From contig NZ_JBHRSS010000007.1 in the NCBI RefSeq assembly GCF_042643355.1, positions 142,198-206,197 of the forward strand: a stretch of 64,000 nt of DNA, read 5' to 3'. Each line of letters starts with the position of its first letter. The first letter of the stretch is position 1. This DNA is from Salinisphaera aquimarina. GTDB taxonomy: Bacteria; Pseudomonadota; Gammaproteobacteria; Nevskiales; Salinisphaeraceae. The translations under genes were made by a program, and so were the position numbers. Below the pieces are notes generated by a model that was not told the origin of the DNA, searched no databases, and worked only from the letters and a program-made list of their open reading frames with translations. This document shows, one piece after another, positions 19,758 to 28,480 of this stretch.

Positions 19758-20192
19758 ATGGACATCCCGATGTTCAAGAACAGCCTGACCGTACTGGCGC
19801 TGGCCTTGCTGGCTGGCAGCGGCTTCGCGACCCAAGCGGCCGCCGCTGACGATGCCAGCACCGACCTCGCCGCCCGATTTGCCCAACTGGACAGCAACGG
19901 CGACGGCCTGCTCAGCCGAACCGAGGCCGAGGCCGACTCCACACTCAGCGACATGTACGATTCGCTGGACACCAGCCCGACCATCGAGGACAGCGCCACA
20001 AACGCCAAACCCGGCGGCATTACGCTCGACCAGTTCGAGTCCGGCATGGAAGCCGCGCAGAGCGGCGGCACGGTCGGCCCCGCGGCCTCGGGCGGAGAAA
20101 CGTTCAAGGTCTACCCGGACGGCACCCACGAAAGAGTCGAGGGTACGGGAATAAACCCGCATCGCCCTGCGTCTGGGGCCGGCAGCCATTAG
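19758..20192 (+). CDS. Exported EF-hand protein
   Basis: A 144-residue periplasmic protein. The signal peptide runs MDIPMFKNSLTVLALALLAG and is probably cut after AAA near 33. One canonical EF-hand loop, DSNGDGLLSRTE (about 44-55), is followed by a degenerate second site, and the tail contains FKVYPDGTHERVEG. The open frame extends back to 18750, but that part is antisense to the DehI-family gene. ATG codons at 19758 and 19770 are both possible starts. Confidence 0.8.
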   Translation: MDIPMFKNSLTVLALALLAGSGFATQAAAADDASTDLAARFAQLDSNGDGLLSRTEAEADSTLSDMYDSLDTSPTIEDSATNAKPGGITLDQFESGMEAAQSGGTVGPAASGGETFKVYPDGTHERVEGTGINPHRPASGAGSH

Positions 20193-20224
20193 ACTCCACC
20201 CATGAAAGACGTCTGCAACCGCAT

Positions 20225-21358
20225 TTGATTCCTGACTTCACCGCCCTGCGTGCGATCGGCTGGCCGTTCAGCGCCGCACCGACGGCCGGCGAATGGGCCG
20301 ACATCATGGCTGCTCACCCCGACGCGCGTCCGGCGCGAGTGGTGGAACAGCATCGTTCCGGCTATGTCGTGGCGGAACATCCGGAGCAGGGATTCAGCGT
20401 CGAATCGTTGCCCGAGTGGCAACGACCGCGGTTGACGCCCGAGAAGCGTCCCGCCGTGGGTGACTGGCTGCTGATCCGCGGCGAGCCGGAGCACAAGCCC
20501 AAGGCGGTCGCATTGCTGCCCCGCCGGAGCACGATCAAGCGTGCGGCGGCCGGTGAACACTACGGCCAGCAGCTGATCGCCGCCAATATCGATACAGCGT
20601 TCATCGTCTGCGGGCTCGACCTCGACTTCAATCCGCGCCGGATCGAACGCTATCTGCTCATGGTGCAGGGCGGCGCCCAGCCGGTCGTGGTGCTGACCAA
20701 GGCCGACGTCAGCGGCGGTGCCAACGGCGACCGCGCGAACGAAGCACGCGCAACGCTCGCCGAACTCGACGCCCAGGATGTGCCCGTATGCACGGTCAAC
20801 GCGCTTGACCACGACAGCGTCGCCACCCTGCACGCATGGCTCGGGCCGGGCATGACCGCCGTTCTGGTCGGTAGCTCCGGCGCTGGCAAGTCCACGCTAA
20901 CCAACACACTGGTCGGCAGCGAACGCATGAAAACCGGGGCCGTGCGCGAGAACGACGCACGCGGGCGCCATACGACCACCCACCGGGCGCTCATTTCGCT
21001 GGCGTCGGGCGGCTGCCTCATCGATACGCCGGGCATGCGCGAACTCAAGCCCACCGGCGAGGAAGACCTTGCCGAAAGCGGTTTCACCGATATCGAGGCG
21101 CTGGCCCGGCAATGCCGATTCCGCAACTGCCAGCACGACCAGGAGCCCGGTTGCGCGCTACGCAACGCTATTGCGGCCGGCACGCTGGATGCCCGGCGCG
21201 TCGGCAACTATCTGAAACTGGACAGCGAGATCGCCGGTGCCGCCGAACGCCTGGCGGTACGCCAGGCTCAGACCACCGGCGAGAAAGTCCGACGCAGCAA
21301 CACGGCGAAACGCACGCCGAAGAAAACGCCCAAGCGCGGCGCGCCGAAACGTCGCTGA
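20225..21358 (+). CDS. rsgA: Ribosome small subunit-dependent GTPase A
   Basis: A circularly permuted GTPase that checks late 30S maturation. An OB fold spans roughly 35-100. The permuted G motifs follow in order G4 TKAD (158-161), G1 GSSGAGKS (216-223) and G3 DTPG (267-270), then a zinc knuckle C297-x4-C302-x-H304-x5-C310 and a basic Lys/Arg tail (about 345-377). The start is a TTG at 20225: a nearby ATG at 20202 leads to an immediate stop, and the family N-terminus DFTALRAIGW begins here. Confidence 0.93.
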   Translation: MIPDFTALRAIGWPFSAAPTAGEWADIMAAHPDARPARVVEQHRSGYVVAEHPEQGFSVESLPEWQRPRLTPEKRPAVGDWLLIRGEPEHKPKAVALLPRRSTIKRAAAGEHYGQQLIAANIDTAFIVCGLDLDFNPRRIERYLLMVQGGAQPVVVLTKADVSGGANGDRANEARATLAELDAQDVPVCTVNALDHDSVATLHAWLGPGMTAVLVGSSGAGKSTLTNTLVGSERMKTGAVRENDARGRHTTTHRALISLASGGCLIDTPGMRELKPTGEEDLAESGFTDIEALARQCRFRNCQHDQEPGCALRNAIAAGTLDARRVGNYLKLDSEIAGAAERLAVRQAQTTGEKVRRSNTAKRTPKKTPKRGAPKRR

Positions 21359-21372
21359 CGAGCCAGCCCACG

Positions 21373-21405
21373 CGCCCATGTCGTCAAGGCGCATGGCGTT
21401 TTTTT
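21373..21405 (+). terminator. Probable terminator of rsgA
   Basis: CGCCCATG pairs with CATGGCG, with one bulged C, across an 11-base loop and is followed directly by seven T. It lies 15 bases after the rsgA stop. Confidence 0.65.
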
Positions 21406-21776
21406 CGCTTGCGCCCTTTGCCCGTCGAACCGAACGGCATCGAAATGCGGCGAGTTTGCGTGGCCGACCGAGACGCGACGGATATCCGCAGATCGCGCCT
21501 CTGTCCACGGCAGAGTGGGAAGCGACGAACCGGGCCGAATGATCGCGTTTATCGGCTTTAATTGGATCATCTTTCCGGGAGCGCGGTGAGACGGCGTCTT
21601 GCGCAAGACTTCACCACGATGCCCGACCCCGCGTGGCGAAAGTGCTTGCAAAACGTAACGAGAGTGCAAGAATTGATTCGGAGGATGATCTCCAGACGAA
21701 CTCCAGCCCTGCCTGGCGAGGGTTTTGTCGATACAGACCGACGACTCGCACAGGGCAGGCTCGACGGAGAGCGGCC
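21406..21776. other. Intergenic stretch without a supportable gene
   Basis: About 370 bases between rsgA and the two-helix membrane protein. Short frames are present in several phases but none has a ribosome site with a recognisable product. The last 15 bases carry GGAGAG, the ribosome site of the next gene. Confidence 0.5.
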
Positions 21777-22346
21777 ATGAAATTGACACGCTTCTTTTTC
21801 ATCAGCGAGAGCCTCCACGATCTGGAACGCTTCGAACAGAGTCTCGAGCGTATCGCTGTCGTGACGCCCCAGATGCATCTGCTGACCCTGGACGACAGCG
21901 GCGCGGCGACGCATCCGAAGCTGCATCAGATCACGTCCTTCATGCACAAGGATATTATTCATTCGACGCTGATCGGGGCCGCACTGGGAGTCGGCGGCGC
22001 GTTACTGGTGCTGGTGGTTTCGCATCTGGCCGGTTGGGCCTATACGCCAGCGGGATGGATGCCCTTTCTGTTTCTTGCGATCGTCGTGCTTGGCTTTTTG
22101 ACCTGGCAGGGTGGGCTCTGGGGCATTCAGACACCGAATACCCACTTCAAGTCGTTCGAGCAGGCACTCAGGGACGGAAAACACGTGTTCTTCGTGGACG
22201 TGGAACCGCGCCACAGACAGACGATCGAGGAGATGGCCAGAAACCACCACGCCATCGAGACTGCCGGGGTGGCCAGCGGCGCCCCCAATTGGCTGGTCTT
22301 CTCTCAACACCGCCTAAAACGCTTCTTTACCGAAACATTCCCGTAA
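21777..22346 (+). CDS. Two-helix membrane protein of unknown function
   Basis: A 189-residue protein. The N-terminal cytosolic part starts MKLTRFFFISESLHDLERFE. Two membrane helices lie at about 60-85 and 92-108, and a soluble tail contains HVFFVDVEPRHRQTIEEM. The layout matches a family common in Pseudomonas and relatives, often labelled NAD/FAD-utilizing enzyme or magnesium transporter without evidence. The frame is open from 21633, but the ATG at 21777 has GGAGAG upstream and begins the conserved part. Function is unknown. Confidence 0.75.
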   Translation: MKLTRFFFISESLHDLERFEQSLERIAVVTPQMHLLTLDDSGAATHPKLHQITSFMHKDIIHSTLIGAALGVGGALLVLVVSHLAGWAYTPAGWMPFLFLAIVVLGFLTWQGGLWGIQTPNTHFKSFEQALRDGKHVFFVDVEPRHRQTIEEMARNHHAIETAGVASGAPNWLVFSQHRLKRFFTETFP

Positions 22347-22401
22347 GCCATACCGGAGCGGGCCACACGCCGCCCGCGCCCGGACGGCGGGCGCCATCAG
22401 G

Positions 22402-23499
22402 TCAGTATCCGCGCGTCCGGGCAAAGCGCTCGGTGCAGAAGTTGGCATCGCCCAGCAGTTCGCTGGCAGCACGCGCGCGCTTCATGAAGAAGCCGATATC
22501 GAACTCGTCGGTCATGCCCATACCGCCGTGCATCTGCACGCCTTCGGCGCTGGCCAGTCGTGCGGTATCCGCGGCCCGAGCCTTGGCGGCCAGAATCTGC
22601 TGGGGCGCATCGACCGTGTCGGCATCGAAAGCGGCCAGCGCCTGAAAGGCCATCGCTTCGCTGATCTCGATCTCGACCGACAGATGTGCCGCGCGATGCT
22701 GCAGTGCCTGGAAGGCACCGATCGGCAGGCCGAACTGCTTGCGCTCGCTCAGATAAGTGAGCGTACGATCGAACACAGCGCGCGACAGTCCGACCAGTTC
22801 CATGGCCAGGATCGCGCGGCCGGCGTTCAGCACATCGTCCAGTGCGTTGTCATTGGCGTCGAGCAGCTGGGCTTTGGCATTGAAGAAACGCACGTTGGCC
22901 ATGCTTCGCGTATCGACCGCCGCGACGGCCTCGACGTTCACGCCGGCATCGGCCGCTTCGACCGCGAACAGACGCGGCTTGCCGTCGTGCATGGCGCTGA
23001 CCACGAACAGGCCGGCGTTCGCGCCGTCGACCACGAGCGTCTTGTCACCGCTGATCGTGTAGGCATTGCCATCAGCTTTCGCCTGGCTGGCGATACGCTC
23101 GGGCCGGTGCTTGCCGGTTTCATCGACCGCGAGCGCGACGATGAGGCGCCCCTCGGCGATCGGCCCCAGCCATTGTTGCTGCTGCTCGGCATCGCCGGCT
23201 CGGCCGATGGCGGTCGCACCGAGCACGGCGGTCGACAGAAACGGCGTGAGTGCAAGCCGGCGCCCGGTCTCGCGAGCCACGAGCCCGGCGCTGACCAGGC
23301 CGAAGTCCATGCCGCCATGCGCCTCGGGCACCAGAATGCCCGTCAGCCCGGATTCGATCATGGCCTGCCAGAGGGCGTTGTCGTAGTCACCGCCGTGGCT
23401 GCCACCGCGTATCGCGCGCAGGGTATCGACGCTTGCCTTGTCGGCGAATAGGCGCTCGGCCAGGTCGGCGAGCATCTGCTGTTCTTCATTCAATATCAT
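22402..23499 (-). CDS. Acyl-CoA dehydrogenase-like subunit (probable non-catalytic partner)
   Basis: A 365-residue flavoprotein of the acyl-CoA dehydrogenase family, beginning MILNEEQQMLADLAERLFAD. The middle strand domain and the C-terminal motif MHGGMGMTDEFDIG are present. The usual C-terminal catalytic-glutamate block (E-G-T/G) is not visible near the end, where the sequence reads ELLGDANFCTERFAR. It lies 12 bases behind a second dehydrogenase that does carry that block. This mirrors alpha2-beta2 enzymes such as FadE28-FadE29. Confidence 0.85.
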   Translation of the reverse strand: MILNEEQQMLADLAERLFADKASVDTLRAIRGGSHGGDYDNALWQAMIESGLTGILVPEAHGGMDFGLVSAGLVARETGRRLALTPFLSTAVLGATAIGRAGDAEQQQQWLGPIAEGRLIVALAVDETGKHRPERIASQAKADGNAYTISGDKTLVVDGANAGLFVVSAMHDGKPRLFAVEAADAGVNVEAVAAVDTRSMANVRFFNAKAQLLDANDNALDDVLNAGRAILAMELVGLSRAVFDRTLTYLSERKQFGLPIGAFQALQHRAAHLSVEIEISEAMAFQALAAFDADTVDAPQQILAAKARAADTARLASAEGVQMHGGMGMTDEFDIGFFMKRARAASELLGDANFCTERFARTRGY

Positions 23500-23511
23500 G
23501 GAGATGCCTCG

Positions 23512-24699
23512 TTAACCTTTGGGAAGTTCGAGCACGGCGGACGAGATGATGCCGAGCATGATCTCCGAGGTGCCGCCTTCGATCGAGTTGCCTTTCGAGC
23601 GCAACCATTCGCGTGCGTAGCGCCCGCCGCCGGTGCGCTCGCTGTCCCATTCCAGGCCGAGCCCGCCCATGGCATCCATCATCAGGTTGTAGCGGCGCTT
23701 GTTCAGTTCGGTGCCGTAATACTTGAGCATGGCCGAACGCGCACCCACGCCCTCGCCCGCCTCGGCCTTGGCGCGGGTCTGTTCGACCAGCGCCCGGAAG
23801 GCCATGGCATCGATTTCGAGGCGCGCGATATCGGCCCGCAGCATGGGGTCGTCCAGACGACCGGCCTCGTCCTTACCGATCGCTTCCAGCGCCATCTGCG
23901 CCAGATCGCGGCCCTTGAGCAGCCCCGGCGGCTCACCGCCGATGTTGTCGCGCTCGTGGGTGAGCAGGTACTTCGCGATCGTCCAGCCCTGGTTCATCTC
24001 GCCGACGAGATTGGCACGCGGCACGCGCACGTCGTCGAAGAAGGTTTCGCAGAACGGCGATTCGCCGGAAATGAGCTGGATCGGCCGGGTCGAAACGCCC
24101 GGAATATCCATGTCCAGGAGGATGAACGAGATACCGGCCTGCTTCTTGGCCTCCGGATCCGTGCGGACCAGGCAGAACATCTTGTCGGCGCGATCCGCGT
24201 AGGACGTCCAGATCTTGCGGCCGTTGACCACGAAGTGGTCGCGATCGATCTCGGCCGAGGTCTTGAGACTGGCCAGATCGGAACCGGCATTGGGCTCGGA
24301 GTAACCCTGACACCAGCGGATCTCACCGCGGGCGATCTCCGGCAGGTGTTCGCGCTTTTGGTCCTCGGAGCCGAACTTGAGCAGCGCCGGGCCCAGCATC
24401 CAGAAGCCGAAGTTGCTGACCGGGCTGCGCGCGTTGATGCGCTTCATCTCGTCCTTGAAGACGTCGTGCTGGGCGGGCGTCATGCCGCCGCCGCCGTATT
24501 CGACGGGCCAGGCCGGCGCGGTCCAGCCTTGCGCGACCATGCGCTCGAACCATACGCGCTGCGCGTCCGACGAAAACTCCCAGCGGCGGCCGCCCCAGAC
24601 ATGCTCGTCGTTCGAGGCCAGCGGCTGGCGCATCTCTTCGGGGCAGTTGTCTTCCAGCCAGGCACGCACCTCGGCCCGGAACTCCTCCAACTCGCTCAT
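23512..24699 (-). CDS. Acyl-CoA dehydrogenase (catalytic subunit)
   Basis: A 395-residue FAD enzyme that makes 2-enoyl-CoA from acyl-CoA. Landmarks are WCQGYSEPNAGSDLASL (about 130-147, substrate/flavin region), VNGRKIWTSYADRAD and the C-terminal SIEGGTSEIMLGII (about 374-387), whose Glu is the likely base. It starts with ATG at 24699 and forms a two-gene operon with the following dehydrogenase. The substrate is probably a branched, steroid-like or xenobiotic acyl-CoA, by analogy with heteromeric FadE pairs. Confidence 0.92.
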   Translation of the reverse strand: MSELEEFRAEVRAWLEDNCPEEMRQPLASNDEHVWGGRRWEFSSDAQRVWFERMVAQGWTAPAWPVEYGGGGMTPAQHDVFKDEMKRINARSPVSNFGFWMLGPALLKFGSEDQKREHLPEIARGEIRWCQGYSEPNAGSDLASLKTSAEIDRDHFVVNGRKIWTSYADRADKMFCLVRTDPEAKKQAGISFILLDMDIPGVSTRPIQLISGESPFCETFFDDVRVPRANLVGEMNQGWTIAKYLLTHERDNIGGEPPGLLKGRDLAQMALEAIGKDEAGRLDDPMLRADIARLEIDAMAFRALVEQTRAKAEAGEGVGARSAMLKYYGTELNKRRYNLMMDAMGGLGLEWDSERTGGGRYAREWLRSKGNSIEGGTSEIMLGIISSAVLELPKG

Positions 24700-24964
24700 G
24701 ACCCACCTGTTGTTTTTTAAAACGTCATTTCAGCGACTGAGTATCTTTCGGCGCGGGAACAGGCGTCAAGCGGCCGATCGACAGATGGTCGCGTGGCCAC
24801 GGCACCACGATGCTGCGCTCGGCACCTGCCTAGGGCTTCGCGAGCGTCCTTGACCCACAACTCGCCGATCGCCGCATTGCGTAGCCGCAGACTGCGCCGC
24901 AATCGCCCGACATCGCCCCGAATCTTTGCTAACGTCGAGCTTCGATTCGAACCGCGATGCCGCC

Positions 24965-25852
24965 ATGACCACCACCTCGGACAGACCCGAAAAACGCACC
25001 ATCGACGTACACGGCCGTCGGATGGCGTATGTGGAGATGGGCCAAGGCGACCCGATCGTCTTTCTGCACGGCAACCCGACGTCGTCCTATCTCTGGCGTC
25101 ACGTCATGCCGCATCTGGCACAACACGGCCGCTGCATCGCGCCGGATCTTATCGGCATGGGCGATTCCGAACCGAGTGGATCCACCGGACGCGATGCCTA
25201 CACATTTGCCGAACACCGCAATTATCTCGATGCGCTGCTCGAACAGCTCGGCGTCGACAACAACGTGGTGCTGGTGGTGCACGACTGGGGCTCAGGCCTG
25301 GGTTTCGACTGGGCGAACCGCAACCGCGACAAAATCCAGGGCATCGCCTATATGGAGGCGATCGTTGCACCCGTCACCTGGGCCGACTGGCCCGACAATG
25401 CGCGCGGCATCTTCCAGGCCATGCGCAGCGACGCCGGCGAGGAGTTGGTGCTGGAAAAGAACATCTTCGTGGAACGGATACTGCCCGGCTCGATACTGCG
25501 TGATCTGAGCGAGGACGAGATGAACGAATACCGTCGCCCGTTCGCCGACAGCGGCGAACGCCGCCGCCCGACGCTGACCTGGCCGCGCGAGATCCCGATC
25601 GACGGCGAGCCCGCGAACGTGCACGAGATCGTCACTCAATACGGCCGCTGGCTGGCCGAAGACGCCTCTCTACCCAAGCTGTTCATCAACGCCGACCCCG
25701 GCAGCATCCTGATCGGGGCACAGCGCGAAATCTGTCGTGGCTGGCCCAATCAGGAAGAAGTCACCGTCAGCGGGGTGCATTTCATCCAGGAAGACTCGCC
25801 GCATGAGATCGGCGACGCGATTGCCGGATTCGTCGGCCGCCTGCGCGCCTGA
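24965..25852 (+). CDS. Haloalkane dehalogenase (HLD-II, LinB/DhaA-like)
   Basis: Alpha/beta hydrolase that cleaves carbon-halogen bonds of haloalkanes to alcohol plus halide. The 295-residue length is typical. All catalytic positions are visible: nucleophile D107 in VVHDWGSG, acid E131 in YMEAIVAP (subfamily II position), base H272 in SGVHFIQED, and halide-binding N37 (HGNPTSSYLWR) and W108. The frame opens at 24926, but the ATG at 24965 precedes the conserved part. It is divergent from the acyl-CoA dehydrogenase operon, and a type II haloacid dehalogenase lies 6 kb away. Confidence 0.95.
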   Translation: MTTTSDRPEKRTIDVHGRRMAYVEMGQGDPIVFLHGNPTSSYLWRHVMPHLAQHGRCIAPDLIGMGDSEPSGSTGRDAYTFAEHRNYLDALLEQLGVDNNVVLVVHDWGSGLGFDWANRNRDKIQGIAYMEAIVAPVTWADWPDNARGIFQAMRSDAGEELVLEKNIFVERILPGSILRDLSEDEMNEYRRPFADSGERRRPTLTWPREIPIDGEPANVHEIVTQYGRWLAEDASLPKLFINADPGSILIGAQREICRGWPNQEEVTVSGVHFIQEDSPHEIGDAIAGFVGRLRA

Positions 25853-25983
25853 GGCCCGCAACGACAGTCGTCGGGATTCGCGTTCTTTCTGCACCGGCCC
25901 TGGCCTGCGCCATCCATGCCGGTGTCATCGGTGCTTGGTGCCCGGTCACACACTATCGCGTGATACAGGCAACCTGCCCTGAC

Positions 25984-26442
25984 TCACCGCAACGCTGCCA
26001 GCCCGTGACGCAGCGAATCCGCGTCCGGGTCTTCGAGCGCGCTTTCCACGTCTGCGTGTGTCTGTTCCCAGATGGGCACGGCGGCCTGAAGCAGATTGAG
26101 GCCGTCCGCGGTCAGTGTGAGCAGACGACCGCGGCGATCCTCGGGATTGGGAACCACCGTCAACAGGCCGCGCCGCTCCAGTGGTTTGAGGTTGGCGGTC
26201 AGGGTCGTGCGGTCCATGGCCAGCAACGTGGCTACCGACCCTATCGACGGCGGTTTCGGGCGGTTGAGCGAAATCAGCAGCGAAAACTGGCCACTGGTGA
26301 TACCCGCCGGCCGCAAGGCCTCGTCGAAGCGCCGGGCCAGCGTCCGTGCGGTCCGCTGCGTGTGCAGGCACAGGCAATGATCGCGAACGTGAAGGGTGGT
26401 TTCGTAGGGGACAGGGGATTTCTGGATTGTGTCTGTTGACAT
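25984..26442 (-). CDS. MarR-family transcriptional regulator
   Basis: A 152-residue winged-helix repressor. The helix-turn-helix covers about 67-90 (SVATLLAMDRTTLTANLKPL) and the wing is NPEDRRGRLLTLT. The N-terminal CLCLHTQRTARTLARRFDEAL fits the C-x-C subgroup, so thiol or electrophile sensing is possible. It is divergent from a DUF899 gene with a perfect palindrome between them, so it probably controls both. Confidence 0.9.
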   Translation of the reverse strand: MSTDTIQKSPVPYETTLHVRDHCLCLHTQRTARTLARRFDEALRPAGITSGQFSLLISLNRPKPPSIGSVATLLAMDRTTLTANLKPLERRGLLTVVPNPEDRRGRLLTLTADGLNLLQAAVPIWEQTHADVESALEDPDADSLRHGLAALR

Positions 26443-26453
26443 GATCTTATTAT

Positions 26454-26465
26454 GTTGATATCAAC
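26454..26465. promoter_or_regulatory. Probable MarR operator
   Basis: GTTGATATCAAC is a perfect 12-bp palindrome, 12 bases upstream of the MarR start and 85 bases before the DUF899 start. The surrounding 40 bases are AT-rich and could hold both promoters. Confidence 0.65.
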
Positions 26466-26549
26466 TTATATTGTCAATGCTAGGCCCAGACGGCCATGCA
26501 CTTGCGCCGGACCTATCCGCAAGGAATCGCGGTGATCAGGAGGAAGATC

Positions 26550-27263
26550 ATGACGAGCCATAGGAATCGATTGGAATCGGCCACCGACCTCGCCCAGGCC
26601 AATGGCGTGCGCTACCCCAATGAAAGCCGCGCCTATCGCATCGCCCGCGACGCCCTGCTCGCCGAGGAGATCGAACTGCGCCGGCATATAGAACGCGTGG
26701 CCGCACAGCGCCGGGCGTTGCCCCCGGGCGGCGAGGTAACCACGGATTACCGGTTCGAGGGCGTCGACGGCGCCGTGAGCTTCGCCGCACTCTTCGGCGA
26801 CAAGAATACGCTCGTGGTCTACAACTACATGTTCGGCCCCGAGCGTGAGCGCCCCTGCCCCATGTGCACCTCGCTGCTGAGCGCCTGGGACGGCGAAGCG
26901 CCGGATGTCGAGCAGCGCGTGGCTTTCGCGGTGATCGCACGCGCGCCGATCGAACGCCTGCTGGCGTTCAAGCGTGAACGCGGCTGGCAGCACCTCCCGC
27001 TGTATTCAGATACGAGCGCCGCCTTCTGCCGCGATTATCACGCCCTGTCGGCGACCGGCGAAGACAACCCCGCCTTCAACGTATTCATCCGCCGCGACGG
27101 CGCGATCCGGCACTTCTGGGGCCAGGAGATGGGTTTCGTGACCGCCGACCCCGGCGAAGATCCGCGCGGCGCACCCGATCTCATGCCGCTATGGACAATC
27201 CTCGACGCGACCCCCGACGGGCGCGGCCGCGACTGGTATCCACAACTCGACTACGCCGGCTGA
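26550..27263 (+). CDS. DUF899 (thioredoxin-fold) protein
   Basis: A 237-residue cytosolic protein of the DUF899 family (PF05988), thioredoxin-like in fold. The conserved centre YMFGPERERPCPMCTSLLSA places a C-x-x-C pair near 104-107. The motif FNVFIRRDGAIRHFWG and the C-terminal LDATPDGRGRDWYPQLDY are also typical. The enzyme activity is unknown, but a redox role is plausible. The ATG at 26550 has GGAGGAAG upstream. It is divergent from the MarR gene and probably leads an operon with the following DUF1428 and VOC genes. Confidence 0.88.
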   Translation: MTSHRNRLESATDLAQANGVRYPNESRAYRIARDALLAEEIELRRHIERVAAQRRALPPGGEVTTDYRFEGVDGAVSFAALFGDKNTLVVYNYMFGPERERPCPMCTSLLSAWDGEAPDVEQRVAFAVIARAPIERLLAFKRERGWQHLPLYSDTSAAFCRDYHALSATGEDNPAFNVFIRRDGAIRHFWGQEMGFVTADPGEDPRGAPDLMPLWTILDATPDGRGRDWYPQLDYAG

Positions 27264-27342
27264 GCGCGGCTCGGCTGCCCGATATATGGAGAAAAGGCCC
27301 CACACAAGGGCCACAACAAAAGTCAGAACAAGGAGACCTGCA

Positions 27343-27706
27343 ATGAGCTATATCCAGGGTTTTGTAGTCGCGGTGCCCACCGCCAATAAGGACGCCTATC
27401 GCGACATGGCCGCCAAGGCCGTGCCGATATTCACGGAATTCGGCGCCACCCGAATCGTCGAGGCCTGGGGCGAGGACGTGCCCGCCGGCAAGGTCACCGA
27501 TTTCCAGGGCGCGGTCAAGGCGAAAGCGGACGAGACCGTCGTCTTCGCCTGGATCGAATGGCCCGACCGGGCAACCTGCGACGCCGGCGCCGAACGCATG
27601 CAGAGCGACCCGCGCATGCAGACTCGGCGACATGCCCTTCGACGGCATGCGCATGATCTGGGGCGGGTTCGCGCCGCTGCTGGACACCGCCGACCCGGAG
27701 AATTGA
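27343..27706 (+). pseudogene. DUF1428 (YbaA-like) gene interrupted by a frameshift
   Basis: The frame from the ATG at 27343 (GGAGACC upstream) encodes a clear YbaA-type protein up to SDPRMQ (27604-27621). From about 27623 the family's conserved ending, MPFDGMRMIWGGFAPLL, continues in the next reading phase and stops at 27706, just before the next gene. One extra base, or two missing, near 27622 breaks the gene. The unshifted frame runs on without family resemblance to 27966. It could be a true pseudogene or an assembly error. Confidence 0.85.
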
Positions 27707-27707
27707 C

Positions 27708-28478
27708 ATGCGCAATCGTCACGGCACCCCGATCTGGTACGAACTGCTCACCCGCGACGCCGACGCGGCACAGACGTTCTACAGCGCCGTCATCGGCTGG
27801 TCGGTATCGAAGCCGGCCGGCGGTCTGGAGCGGGATTACCGCATCATCTCGACCATGGACAGCGCGGTCGGCGGCCTGCTGCGCAGTCCGGACGACGCCG
27901 GCATGGCACCACAATGGCTGTTCTATATCGGCGTCGACGATGTCGATGCGGCTGCCGCCAAACTGAATTCGCTTGGCGGCAGCGTGCACGTCGAACCCAC
28001 CGATATCCCCGACGTTGGCCGCTTCGCCTTCGTGGCAGACCCGCAGGGCGCGCCGTTCTATCTGATGCGCGGCGCAAGCGACGAACAGAGCCGATCGTTC
28101 GCGCCCACGGTCGCCGGCCACTGCGCCTGGAACGAACTCGCCGCAGCCAACCAGGACACCGCGCTCGAGTTCTATCAAACGATGTTCGGCTGGACCAAAG
28201 GCGACGTCATGCCGATGGGACCGATGGGTGACTACAGTTTTATTCACCACGGCGACACGATGCTCGGCGCGATGATGAACCGCCCACAGGACAGTACCCC
28301 GCCGATGTGGCGCTACTATTTCCGGGTCGACGATATCGACGCGATCAACGCAGCGATAGCGGCCAACGGCGGCACCCTGCTCCATGGTCCCACCGAGGTG
28401 CCGGGCGGCGACTGGGTGATCCAGGCGCGCGATCCCCAGGGCGCGATGATCGGCTTCGTCGGATCAAGAGGCGCATAG
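27708..28478 (+). CDS. Two-domain VOC family protein
   Basis: A 256-residue protein with two consecutive VOC domains. Domain 1 (about 5-120) opens HGTPIWYELLTRDADAAQTF and contains FVADPQGAPFYLM. Domain 2 (about 130-255) repeats this with WNELAAANQDTALEFYQTMF and ARDPQGAMIGFVG. It resembles the glyoxalase-like proteins related to actinobacterial CFP30B. The reaction is unknown. It starts two bases after the DUF1428 stop and three bases before the next gene, so it is in the same operon. Confidence 0.88.
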   Translation: MRNRHGTPIWYELLTRDADAAQTFYSAVIGWSVSKPAGGLERDYRIISTMDSAVGGLLRSPDDAGMAPQWLFYIGVDDVDAAAAKLNSLGGSVHVEPTDIPDVGRFAFVADPQGAPFYLMRGASDEQSRSFAPTVAGHCAWNELAAANQDTALEFYQTMFGWTKGDVMPMGPMGDYSFIHHGDTMLGAMMNRPQDSTPPMWRYYFRVDDIDAINAAIAANGGTLLHGPTEVPGGDWVIQARDPQGAMIGFVGSRGA

Positions 28479-28480
28479 CG

